From: Polyangiaceae bacterium
GTDB lineage: Bacteria; Myxococcota_A; Polyangia; Polyangiales; Polyangiaceae
Direction: 5' to 3'
Length of the DNA stretch: 64,000 nucleotides
NCBI GenBank assembly: GCA_016715885.1
Contig: JADJXL010000008.1
Location: 1 to 64,000 of the forward strand
The notes beneath the pieces were generated by a model. The model had not been told where the DNA came from and did no database searches. It was given only the letters and a program-made list of their open reading frames with translations. Every line of letters starts with the position of its first letter. The first letter of the stretch is position 1. The translations under genes were made by a program, and so were the position numbers. This document shows, in pieces, positions 46,930-56,219 of this stretch.

Positions 46930-49900
46930 ATGTCCCCGAAAAAAACTCGTCCTCGTTTCACCATCGTTCTGGTCGCCTTCTTCGCGTTCGTTTGTCCTGC
47001 CGTCCTGCCAGGATGTCGCGAACCCGAACGACCGATTTTGCCGAGATCACAAACCTGGGCAGAACTGCGCACGGTGAGGCGCGACGTCGTCGTCACACCT
47101 CCAAATGAAGCGGAACGTGCACCCTACCCGCGCGAACGGCTCGTCGATGGCGAGATCGTACAGGTAAAACCCGACGGGCTTGCGTGGCTCCGGCGAGATG
47201 GTGGAGCGACGCTGCTCGTGCGTGGCCCCGCCAAACTCGTTGTCCGCGCGGAAGTCATCGAAATCCAAGAAGGACGCGTCTTCGTCGATACGCCTGCATC
47301 CCTCACGACGGAGCTATCGACACCGACAGGACCCCTGCATCTCGCACACGTGCGCGCAAGCATCGACGTGCCGAAGGCAGGCGATTCGACCGACGTCTAC
47401 GTGCTGGCAGGCGAAGTGCGGACCGACGGAGACGGTCGCGCCACGGCGGGCGAGCGGATGCTCATCGAGCGGAAGAAAGGCGGGCCCTTCGTAAAAACCT
47501 CGCCCGTCCTTGCTTGGGAAGATTGGACGGGGGGACTCGGTACGACCGATCGCGTGGCCGAACCAGCACCGTTCGGCGTTGGCACCGTGGGTGCTCGAGC
47601 TCCTGGCAATCAAGGCGCGCCGCGCTTCCCGCTCACGATCCAAAAGCTCGACGTTCGCGTCACGATCCAAGACGACTTCGCGCTGACCGAGGTCGACGAA
47701 GTGTTTTTCAATCCAAGCTCGACGACGGTCGAAGGCATCTACCGCTTCCGCACACCGCTCGGGGCGAGCTTGCACAAGTTCGGCGTGGATCGCGAAGGCG
47801 TGATCTTCTGGGGGTACGTCAAAGAAAAACAGGCGGCCGCAGCGCAGTATCAGTCGAACGTCTACCAAGGCAGCAAGGAAGATCCCGCGCTGCTCGAGTG
47901 GGAAGCTCCAGGCACGTACAAGGCGCGGCTTTACCCGATCATGCCGGGACAATCTCGGCGCGTCGTCGTTCGTTATGCCGAGTGGCTGGGACGAACCGGA
48001 GCCAAGGGCGAACGTCGGCTGTACACGTATCCGATGGCTGCGGAAGGCGCCGAAGGCTCGCTGCCGCACATCGAAGAATTCACCGCATCCATCGACTTCA
48101 TGCGCGCAAATGCACGCGAAGTGCGCGTCGGCATGAGCGGCGTGCGTGAACAGAATGCCGTGACGATCCGAGCTCAGGATTTCGTTCCTCGCGCGGATCT
48201 GGCGGTCGAGCTCTTCGATGAAGGGCTGCTCGCTCCACGCGGATACACGGCGCCGCACACGATCGACCTCGAAACCGTGCAGCCTTCCGAACGCGCGGAA
48301 GCATCACGTCGAGCGAAGACCGAATCCGACTACCTCGTCGTCCCGATCCGAGCCGCAGATGCGCCGCTCGCGACCGGGGGACTCGACCTTGCCGTCGTGA
48401 TCGATACGTCGGCCGCAACCGACGCACCGTCTCTCGCGATTGCCCGCGCAGCAACCGCGGCGTTGCTCGCGCACCTCGGCAAGGATGATCGCGTCGTGGT
48501 TTGGGCCGGCGATACCGGCCTGACGCCGGTGGTACCTGGCCGAGACAAACTCGCGAGCATCGACGAAGCCGGTCGCCGTGAAGTGCTCGCTCGCTTGTCT
48601 CGCGTCGACCGCGGCGGAGCGACCGATCTCGGCAGCGTGCTCAGCCTCGCAGCAGCCGCATTGGATCCCGCACGTCGCGGAGCCGTCGTGTACATCGGCG
48701 ACGGCAGCCCGACGGTTGGCGAGCTCGGCTTGCAAGATCTTCGGGACAAACTCGCCAAGTTGCCGCGTCCCGTGCGCATGTTCGGCATCGGCGTCGGAGA
48801 CGAAGCCAACGTCGCGCTGCTCGAAGGGCTCGCGCGTGGCGGGTTTGCCGAACGCGTATCCGATGCGAATGCTGCCGCAAGAACGGCGCTGCGGCTGCTG
48901 GAACATGCGGAACGTCCTGCATGGCTCGGCGCTCAGGTGGACCTCGGTCCAACCGTGGAACGAATCTTCCCGCGCGATCTCGGCGCGCTCGTTGCGGACG
49001 AAAGCATCACGGTCATCGGACGGCTCACGCAAGGTGGCGCTCCGACGACGGTCTCGCTGACAGGGCCAGCTGGTACCACTCGGACAAACCTGAAGGTGAC
49101 GCCGATCGACGAGCAAGGCGACTTGCGACGCCGTTGGGCGGAAGGGCGCCTTCTGCAAATGATGACGGAAGCAACCGGGCGTGCAGCGATGGTCGACTTG
49201 GGATCACGTCACGCGATCATCACGCCGGTCACGTCGCTGTACGTGCCGACGAAAAACGAGATGACGCCCGAGGAACGGAGCGAGCTCGAACGCAAGAAGG
49301 GCATGGCCAAGAACCTGGTCGACACGAAGCGCAGTCGATCGATTGGCTGGACGCCGCTCATCCAGTCCGACGTCGACGAGGAAGAAGACAAACCGGTCGA
49401 GGAAGTGGCCGAAGCGAACGCCGACAACAAGGAGGGCGGAACGGGCACGCGTGCAAAGGGCGAAGAGGGATCGATGGGCAATCCCAACGCGCGCTCGGGA
49501 AATCGTTTTGGGGTCCAAGGACCTTCGGATGGTGACTCGCATGCGGCCCGCCAAGCCGCTCTTCGAGACGCGGCCGAATTCGGGATGATCGGCTTGATGA
49601 ACACCGGTGCAGGCGGCGATCCCAATGCACCGGCGGCGCCGTGGGGCCGCGACGATTCGATCGGTAACGACCCATTGAGCGCTCGCGGCAGCATGTGGGG
49701 CGACACCATCGGCGATTCGTTTGGCTCCGGAGGACTTGGTATGTCCGGTGTCGGCGAAGGCGGCGGAGGTCGAGGCGATGGCCTTGGCCTCGGCTCCATC
49801 GGAACGATTGGCCACGGGGCTGGCACGGGCACCGGCCAAGGGTTTGGCTCGGGAGCCGGACGCCTCGGTGGATCGCATCGATCGAAGCCCGCAGACGCTC

Positions 49901-51600
49901 CGGCAGCGGCCGCGCCGGCGCAGCCAGTCGCACGACCAGCTCCAACGGCAACCGCACCGGCCCCGGCGCCTTCAACACCACCGCCGGCCGAACCTGCAAA
50001 GGATCGGGCCGCCGCGGAAACGATCGTGAGCCAACTTCAGCAACCGCTCGGAAGCGCAACGGCGACTTCGACGCCAGTTCCGGACGCGCTCTACGAGAAG
50101 TCGAAACAGGCCAACACAGAGCCGACGACCGGTGCCGAAACCAAAGCAAAAACCACCACGGGCGAAGGTCGTTTCAACGGAACGACCATCACGATCCGCG
50201 TCGGCGACGTGCAGCACAGGCCGTCCCCGTGCAGCGGCGCCGCGCTCGTTCCGTTCCAAGAACGCATTGGTTTGTGGCGTGAACGATTCGGGCGCGCGAC
50301 GGGCAATCCGAACGCGGTTGCATCGATCTATCGAAACGCGCTTGCAACATGCGAAGCACCAACATGGCGCGAACGATCGAAGCTCGTGTCGCTGATGCTC
50401 GATGCGATGCCCAGCATCTCGGGCAAGGTTTCGTTGTGGCGCGTGATGTTCACGGACCTGGGCGTCGCCGACGCGCTCTACCGCGGCATGCTTTCTCGCG
50501 TGCGTACGGCGGCGGAAGTTCGCGAGCTGCATGCAGCCCTTGGACTTCAAACGATCGATCCGGGTGTCCTGGAAAAATTGCTCAAGGAAGCGAAGACGCC
50601 TGCGGATCGCGTGAAGAAGCTGCGCGAGCTGGTTGCGCGCTGGCCGAGCGATTTTGCGCTGGCGTTGCGGCTGCTCGACGAGCTCGAAGATGCCGAAGAC
50701 TTCGCAGGCGCCCGTGAACTGGGACGAACGCTGCGCGCACGTCCGGACGTGGATGCGCACGTGCGTACAGCGGTAGGCGAGCTTCATCTGCGCCTGGCCG
50801 ATCGCGAAAAGGACCCGGCGCTGAAGGCCTATCATCAAGCGGAAGCGCAACGAGCGTTCGGGGAAATTGTCGAGTTTGCCCCAGATGATCCGGTCGCACG
50901 CAGAAGGCTCGGCGATCTTTTGAGGGCCCACGGGTTTTACGCGGAAGCAGCGCGCCAGTACCAAACACTCGCGCGCCTTGCTCCAGACGATACGACGGTG
51001 GCGCTCTTGCTCGCCGCATCGGCCGAAGGCCTCGGCAAGTTGGAAGAAGCGATCAAGTGGACCGAAAAGGGCGGCGCTGCAGGTGCTCCCGATGTTTCAC
51101 AGGGACCTGCCGTGACGGCTCGAGCGTTTGCCGCGACGTACCTCGCGTGGGGTCGTCTCGAAGCGAAGAAAGCCGGCAAGAAGGAAGAAGAGCAAACGTT
51201 ACGAGCGCGCCTACTGCGCGTCGTTTCGACGGAGCGAGCATCGGGCAAAGCGCCGCGAGGGGCACGCGTGTCACTGACGTGGTCGCATCCGGAGTTCCAT
51301 CCGTCGCTCTGGACAAACGCGCTAGGTACGGAAATGCCAGCACCCGAAGGCGACGTGACACTCGGCATCGCGCAAGCCGTCATGCCGCTGCGTCCCGATG
51401 CAAAGATCTGGGTGCGGTTGGAACCGGAGGACGTCGCGCATGCCGCACGCCTTGGAGCAGAAGCGACGTTGACCGTCGTGTTCGATGAAGGTGAGGACAA
51501 CGAAACCATCGTGAAGCTGCCCGTCCGATTCACTCGAGACGGCAAGCCCGCGCGCGTGTTTGCGATTTCGCAGGGTGAAGTTCGGGAGGTCGGGCCGTGA
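46930..51600 (+). CDS. FecR-like, VIT and VWA domain lipoprotein with C-terminal TPR region
   Basis: 1556 residues from the ATG at 46930, which has GGAGG 9 bases upstream and starts a lipoprotein signal (VAFFAFVCPAVLPGC29). The longer upstream frame only crosses the hairpin repeats. A FecR-like domain (about 70-190: DGLAWLRRDGGATLLVRGPA, GRVFVDTPASL) is followed by a VIT domain (about 235-370: VDEVFFNPSSTTVEGIYRFR, then PGTYKARLYPIMPGQSRRVV) and a VWA domain (about 470-640: DLAVVIDTSAATD, GGATDLGS, YIGDGSPTVG). A Gly-rich, disordered stretch and a C-terminal helical repeat domain of tetratricopeptide type complete it. The metal site reads DTSAA instead of DxSxS, so it is degenerate. It overlaps the next gene by 4 bases. 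Confidence 0.85.
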   Translation: MSPKKTRPRFTIVLVAFFAFVCPAVLPGCREPERPILPRSQTWAELRTVRRDVVVTPPNEAERAPYPRERLVDGEIVQVKPDGLAWLRRDGGATLLVRGPAKLVVRAEVIEIQEGRVFVDTPASLTTELSTPTGPLHLAHVRASIDVPKAGDSTDVYVLAGEVRTDGDGRATAGERMLIERKKGGPFVKTSPVLAWEDWTGGLGTTDRVAEPAPFGVGTVGARAPGNQGAPRFPLTIQKLDVRVTIQDDFALTEVDEVFFNPSSTTVEGIYRFRTPLGASLHKFGVDREGVIFWGYVKEKQAAAAQYQSNVYQGSKEDPALLEWEAPGTYKARLYPIMPGQSRRVVVRYAEWLGRTGAKGERRLYTYPMAAEGAEGSLPHIEEFTASIDFMRANAREVRVGMSGVREQNAVTIRAQDFVPRADLAVELFDEGLLAPRGYTAPHTIDLETVQPSERAEASRRAKTESDYLVVPIRAADAPLATGGLDLAVVIDTSAATDAPSLAIARAATAALLAHLGKDDRVVVWAGDTGLTPVVPGRDKLASIDEAGRREVLARLSRVDRGGATDLGSVLSLAAAALDPARRGAVVYIGDGSPTVGELGLQDLRDKLAKLPRPVRMFGIGVGDEANVALLEGLARGGFAERVSDANAAARTALRLLEHAERPAWLGAQVDLGPTVERIFPRDLGALVADESITVIGRLTQGGAPTTVSLTGPAGTTRTNLKVTPIDEQGDLRRRWAEGRLLQMMTEATGRAAMVDLGSRHAIITPVTSLYVPTKNEMTPEERSELERKKGMAKNLVDTKRSRSIGWTPLIQSDVDEEEDKPVEEVAEANADNKEGGTGTRAKGEEGSMGNPNARSGNRFGVQGPSDGDSHAARQAALRDAAEFGMIGLMNTGAGGDPNAPAAPWGRDDSIGNDPLSARGSMWGDTIGDSFGSGGLGMSGVGEGGGGRGDGLGLGSIGTIGHGAGTGTGQGFGSGAGRLGGSHRSKPADAPAAAAPAQPVARPAPTATAPAPAPSTPPPAEPAKDRAAAETIVSQLQQPLGSATATSTPVPDALYEKSKQANTEPTTGAETKAKTTTGEGRFNGTTITIRVGDVQHRPSPCSGAALVPFQERIGLWRERFGRATGNPNAVASIYRNALATCEAPTWRERSKLVSLMLDAMPSISGKVSLWRVMFTDLGVADALYRGMLSRVRTAAEVRELHAALGLQTIDPGVLEKLLKEAKTPADRVKKLRELVARWPSDFALALRLLDELEDAEDFAGARELGRTLRARPDVDAHVRTAVGELHLRLADREKDPALKAYHQAEAQRAFGEIVEFAPDDPVARRRLGDLLRAHGFYAEAARQYQTLARLAPDDTTVALLLAASAEGLGKLEEAIKWTEKGGAAGAPDVSQGPAVTARAFAATYLAWGRLEAKKAGKKEEEQTLRARLLRVVSTERASGKAPRGARVSLTWSHPEFHPSLWTNALGTEMPAPEGDVTLGIAQAVMPLRPDAKIWVRLEPEDVAHAARLGAEATLTVVFDEGEDNETIVKLPVRFTRDGKPARVFAISQGEVREVGP

Positions 51601-54600
51601 GCGACGAACGTAAAGAAGAGCAGGATCCGACGGCGGAAGCTCCCGCATCGGAAAGCGCTGCACCGTCGACGGCTCGCAGCGATGAAGGACCGGACACCGA
51701 ACCACTCGCCGCACCGGTGGAAGACGCGATCAGTGCCGCGACGAAGCCGGCCGGCGATACGCCGAGCAAGGTCAGCAATGACGACGACGATGATGACGAT
51801 GACGAACAGGCTGCAGCACCACCTCCGCCACCGGTTGCACCAAAGCCGGCCGAACGAAGGATCATCGTCGTCAGCCGCACGGACAAACTCGATACGGCGG
51901 AATGGCTACCGCTGAGCGATCCGCGGGCGATCGCGCAGTATCACCGGTCGAACAGCGCGCCGCTTCCGCCCGAGGGACCCACGATCTCGCCTGCGCTTTT
52001 TGGCATCGTCAGCTCGCTGCTCATCGTCGTGGCGACGGTGCTTCTGCTCCGCGGCCGAGGTGAACGCGCACCAACGCAACCACTCGTCGCCACCGTGGCC
52101 GACGTGCAAGCGGTGCATTCGTCCGTGAAAACGTCGGGCACGTCCGTGCACAAGACGCGACGTTTGTCCGTGGGTGATGTCGTCACGACGGATGGCGATG
52201 GGCGCGCCCGGCTTCGCCTCGACGACGGCACGTCGCTCGTCATCGATCGTGACACGAACCTGAAGCTCACAGCGAACGGCCTCGAGCTCGAATACGGGCG
52301 GATCTTTGTTCAGGGAGCGCTTGGCGCACGTACCGAGATCAACGTCGGCAGCGCCGTCTGCATCGTGAGCGGCGCGAATACGGGCATCGAACGGCCCAAG
52401 GAAAAACCTTCGAGTGCAAAGCTTTACGCTGCAACCGAAGAAATCACCGTGCGGGCAAACGGCGCCGAGAAGACCGTGCGTACCGGAGAAACCGCGGCGG
52501 TCGACGGACAAACCATCACGATCGGCCCCGAACGCGGATACGACGATTGGACCGGGGGCATGGCTGCACCATGGGGCGCCAAAGGCGTTCCGCGTCGTGC
52601 CGTAGGCGAGCTGTGGGGTCGTCCGGAAAAACCCGGCGAGGCGGGCTCTCCCCTCACGATTCGCGCACACGATGTCGAAGCCATCGTCGCACGCGAAATC
52701 GCCGAAACCGAAGTGCGCACGACGTTCTTTAACGCCGGCAGCGAGACCGTCACGGGCGACTATCGTCTGGCCGTTCCACCTGGTGCGATCGTTTCCCGCT
52801 TCGCGTCCGTACGCGGCGGCTCGACGCGCGAAGGGCGCATCGCGCTCGCAACGCGCGGCCCTGGGAACGCTTCGCAACCATCGACCGAGCTACTCGAATG
52901 GGCCGGCGAGGGCTGGCTACGCGCGCGCATTCCAGGCATCGCGCCCGGCGCTTCGGTTGGCGTCGTCGTGCGTTACGTCGAATGGCTTTCGCCTCGTCCA
53001 AAAGGCGACGGCACGTGGGTCGTGCAGTACCGCTACCCCATGGTGTCGGACGCGACGCCACCGCTCATTGGCGAGTTCTCCGCACGCGTCGATGCCACAT
53101 CATCCAGCCCGCGATCGATAGGGGCTGGGCTCAATGCACGCGTGACGGGAAGCAGGGTCGAAGTGCGCCGCCCCGACTATCGACCCACCGCAGATCTAGT
53201 GGTCGACGTGGAGATCGACAAATCCCCGAGCCCCGCTCGCTTGTACGTCGCTCCGCCCTTCGAAGGTGACACGGAAGATCCCGCATCCACCGTGCTCGTA
53301 CGCACCGAGGTTCCGCATGTCGCGCAGGAAGACGGCGTGACGCTCGCCCTCGTGCTCGACACGTCGAGCAGCGTCGAGCCTGCGCTTTTCGATGCCGAGC
53401 GAGCGCTCGTCGACGCGGTGCTCGCAGGACTCGGCACGCGTGATCGAGCCATCGTGCTGGCAGCGGATCAGACGGTTCGTCCCGTAGGACCTCCTCTCGG
53501 CCCCGTGGACGATGCACGCCGCAAAGCGACGACGGAGGCGCTATCGAAGTTGTCTCCTGGTGGTGCAACGGATCTCGGTCGAGCGCTCGAAGCAGGCGCT
53601 GATGCGATCCCAGCCGATGCACCCGCGGGCATGGTGATTTACGTCGGTGACGGTTGGCCAACCGTTGGAGATCCAACGGTCGATCTCATCCACGCGCGTC
53701 TTGCTCGACGCAAGGGTGGTGTTCCGCGCCTCGGCGCCGTGGGCGTTGGTCCGCTCGTGAATCGTTTTGCGCTCGCGAGCCTCGTTCGAGGGTCCGGGCC
53801 GCTTCTGGAAATTGCCGATACGTTGGATGCAAGTCGCGTAGCAACCGAGCTCATTGCGCAAGCGCTCCAGCCTGCCGTCGCGAATGTGGAGATCGCGTTT
53901 GGCCCCGAGGTCGAACGCATTTACCCGCGCGCCCCTCGAGCCATTTCATCGGGTGAAACGGTGTTCGCCGTGGGTCGCGTGAAGGGCGAGCCGCCGCGCG
54001 AAATCACGCTTCGATATCGCGATGCCAAGGGGCAGCACGAAGAAAAGCGCGCGGTGGTGATCGAACGAGCGCGCAACGAATCCGATGTAGCTCGAAGGTG
54101 GGCCGCGGCGCGTGTCGAACACATTGCGCTCGAAGGCAAAGGACGCGAAGCAGCGACCGACGTTGCGCTGCGCGCCGGACTGCTCACGCCATGGACGGGT
54201 TTTACCGTGAGCAACATGGGCGTGTATCAACCGACGCTTTTGCAGACGCGAATCCTCGACTTGTCTGCGGGTCCCGAATCGGGTTTTTCCGCGGCATTCG
54301 CAACACCACGCACGTCCGCCGGAACGCTCACGAACGTGCCGCAAGAAACCGAAGCGGGCGACGACAAAGACGACGAAAAAGGGTTCAAGGCAGCCGTTGC
54401 CGATGCGGCGGCTCGCGCGCTCGACGAAGCGCGATCGTCGGTTCGAGCGTGTCGTGATTCACGCGCAGCGCTCAGGCCCGAGCTCTCGGGCAAACTCGAC
54501 GTGCGTTTCAAAATCGACGGCGAAGGGCGAACCGAAGACGTCAAGGTGCAAGGCATTGCCGGTGCCGACGACGCCGCGCTCGCTCGATGCGTCGAAGTCG

Positions 54601-56000
54601 TCGTGCGTGGAATGGTTTTTCCTGCCAGCGGTTTGAACGTCAGTATCGACGTTTCACGCATTCTCGACTTGCCGCCTCCTTTGCCCACACTTCGAGGCCG
54701 CAAGTGTTCACCGACGTCGTTTTTGCCTTTGCCTTTGCGCCGAGGGATATGGCGAGAACGCCTCGATCGGTCGACGGCGGATGTGGTGTACGTCGAAGCA
54801 AAGCAATCTTGCGAGCTTCCGACGTGGACCGATCGTCGCGCGCTGCTCGAGCTCGTATTGCTTCACGAGCAGACAGGGCTTGCACGCGTTGCCGTGGCGA
54901 CGCGCCTGGAAATTGCGGGCGAGAATGACGCGGCGGCATTGCTGCGCCGCGAAGCGATTCGACGTGCGCAAAGCCCCGAAGAGCTCATCGCGATCAAACG
55001 CGCGCTTCTTGGCGAAGAGAAATACCCCGTCGGTACATTCCGCAAACAATACCGAGCGGCAAACGACGACAAGGCGCGATTGGCTGTCGTGCGACGATTC
55101 TTGGGTATCGCTCCGCATGATGCGCGCCTGCGAAGGCGCCTCTTCGCGCTGCTCGAAAACCTCGACATGAAGACCGAGCTGGCGGACGAAATTCGCCGCG
55201 TGCGCCTCGATCCGTTCGCAGATGCAGGCCTGCTTGCGGATGCAGCATCGGCGCTTCTTCGCATTGGTGACGAAGGCGAAGCACGTCGTACGTTCGGCGA
55301 GCTTGGCGAACGGGCTCCGCGCGATCCATGGGCGCGAGCATTCCTTGGTGATCGTTTGCGAAATGAAGGCTTTTACGAGGACGCTTCGCTCGCGTATGCG
55401 GTCCTCGAAGAGCTCATCCCGGACGAACCTGCCGCGACCATTCGATTCGCGCTCGCACACGCGGGCGCTGGAAGGCTCGACATCGCGCATCGCATGCTCG
55501 GGCGCGTTGCACAGACGGGCGGACGTGCGGGCGATGCAAAGCTGGGCGAGCTTGCTGGGCGGCTGGCCCATGTGCTGCTTGCCGAAGGTCGCAATCGCGA
55601 GGGGATCGATGCGACGACGCTCGATAGGTTGAGCCGTGCAGCGCTCGAATTGCCATATCCCGCGGAAACCGTGGTGGTGCTCGTGCGTTCACCTGCGGGT
55701 GCGCTACCGATCGACGTGAAGTTGTTGCGTGACGATGATGAAGCCGATCCGGATGTGATCGCAGCAGGAATCGGCGCGTACACGCTTCACTTTGGTGCTG
55801 GCGAGAAGTCCCCCATTCGCCTGCGCATGTCGCGTCCCGAGGATTTGCCGCCTGCGCGAGGCACGTCGGTAAGGCTTTCGGTGCTCGTACCCGAGCCGGA
55901 CGGCAAACTTCCGCGGCTCGTGTCGAGCGACGTGGAGCTTCCGTCGACCGGCAAGCCCGTGACGTTGCGTTGGAATGGCAGTGCGTTCACGCCTCCGTGA
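51597..56000 (+). CDS. Membrane-anchored FecR, VIT, VWA, AgmX/PglI-type and TPR protein
   Basis: 1467 residues. The GTG at 51597 lies in a GTGA overlap with the preceding stop, so translation is coupled. An acidic, disordered cytosolic N-terminus (about 1-125, with an Asp8 run) leads to one membrane helix (about 130-150: ALFGIVSSLLIVVATVLLL). Then come a FecR-like domain (RLDDGTSLVIDRDTNLKL), VIT (TFFNAGSETVTGDYRLAVPP), VWA with intact DTSSS and GGATDLGRAL, and an AgmX/PglI C-terminal-like (TonB-like) domain (VRACRDSRAALRPELSGKLD, VRFKIDGEGRTEDVKVQGI). A tetratricopeptide-like tail ends the protein. It is a paralog of the upstream lipoprotein and probably works with it in an envelope complex. 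AgmX-type domains suggest a link to gliding or trafficking. Confidence 0.85.
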   Translation: MSDERKEEQDPTAEAPASESAAPSTARSDEGPDTEPLAAPVEDAISAATKPAGDTPSKVSNDDDDDDDDEQAAAPPPPPVAPKPAERRIIVVSRTDKLDTAEWLPLSDPRAIAQYHRSNSAPLPPEGPTISPALFGIVSSLLIVVATVLLLRGRGERAPTQPLVATVADVQAVHSSVKTSGTSVHKTRRLSVGDVVTTDGDGRARLRLDDGTSLVIDRDTNLKLTANGLELEYGRIFVQGALGARTEINVGSAVCIVSGANTGIERPKEKPSSAKLYAATEEITVRANGAEKTVRTGETAAVDGQTITIGPERGYDDWTGGMAAPWGAKGVPRRAVGELWGRPEKPGEAGSPLTIRAHDVEAIVAREIAETEVRTTFFNAGSETVTGDYRLAVPPGAIVSRFASVRGGSTREGRIALATRGPGNASQPSTELLEWAGEGWLRARIPGIAPGASVGVVVRYVEWLSPRPKGDGTWVVQYRYPMVSDATPPLIGEFSARVDATSSSPRSIGAGLNARVTGSRVEVRRPDYRPTADLVVDVEIDKSPSPARLYVAPPFEGDTEDPASTVLVRTEVPHVAQEDGVTLALVLDTSSSVEPALFDAERALVDAVLAGLGTRDRAIVLAADQTVRPVGPPLGPVDDARRKATTEALSKLSPGGATDLGRALEAGADAIPADAPAGMVIYVGDGWPTVGDPTVDLIHARLARRKGGVPRLGAVGVGPLVNRFALASLVRGSGPLLEIADTLDASRVATELIAQALQPAVANVEIAFGPEVERIYPRAPRAISSGETVFAVGRVKGEPPREITLRYRDAKGQHEEKRAVVIERARNESDVARRWAAARVEHIALEGKGREAATDVALRAGLLTPWTGFTVSNMGVYQPTLLQTRILDLSAGPESGFSAAFATPRTSAGTLTNVPQETEAGDDKDDEKGFKAAVADAAARALDEARSSVRACRDSRAALRPELSGKLDVRFKIDGEGRTEDVKVQGIAGADDAALARCVEVVVRGMVFPASGLNVSIDVSRILDLPPPLPTLRGRKCSPTSFLPLPLRRGIWRERLDRSTADVVYVEAKQSCELPTWTDRRALLELVLLHEQTGLARVAVATRLEIAGENDAAALLRREAIRRAQSPEELIAIKRALLGEEKYPVGTFRKQYRAANDDKARLAVVRRFLGIAPHDARLRRRLFALLENLDMKTELADEIRRVRLDPFADAGLLADAASALLRIGDEGEARRTFGELGERAPRDPWARAFLGDRLRNEGFYEDASLAYAVLEELIPDEPAATIRFALAHAGAGRLDIAHRMLGRVAQTGGRAGDAKLGELAGRLAHVLLAEGRNREGIDATTLDRLSRAALELPYPAETVVVLVRSPAGALPIDVKLLRDDDEADPDVIAAGIGAYTLHFGAGEKSPIRLRMSRPEDLPPARGTSVRLSVLVPEPDGKLPRLVSSDVELPSTGKPVTLRWNGSAFTPP

Positions 56001-56190
56001 AAGGCTCGTGAGTGGCGCGGTCGTCGCTTACGCCCGCGCCGCTTGACGCATCCTCGCGGCTTGGCTGTACTGCGTCAGCGCCCGCCCGAGTGGGCGCAAT
56101 TCGCGACCAACCCAAGGCTCATGTGCACAGGCGCGGTTTCGTCATCCAGTGTGATCGCGCGAGAACGTTTGTACTCAAAAGAAATCGGAG

Positions 56191-56211
56191 CGGGGCAGCG
56201 TGCCCCGGAGG
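56191..56211 (+). promoter_or_regulatory. Hairpin abutting the ribosome site of the giant surface-protein gene
   Basis: CGGGGCA-gcg-TGCCCCG (56191-56207) is a 7-bp stem with a 3-base loop. Its last G is the first base of the GGAGG ribosome site (56207-56211), which is 8 bases before the ATG at 56220. It could limit or time ribosome access. No known riboswitch fold is seen. Confidence 0.45.
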
Positions 56212-56219
56212 CTTTGCGT

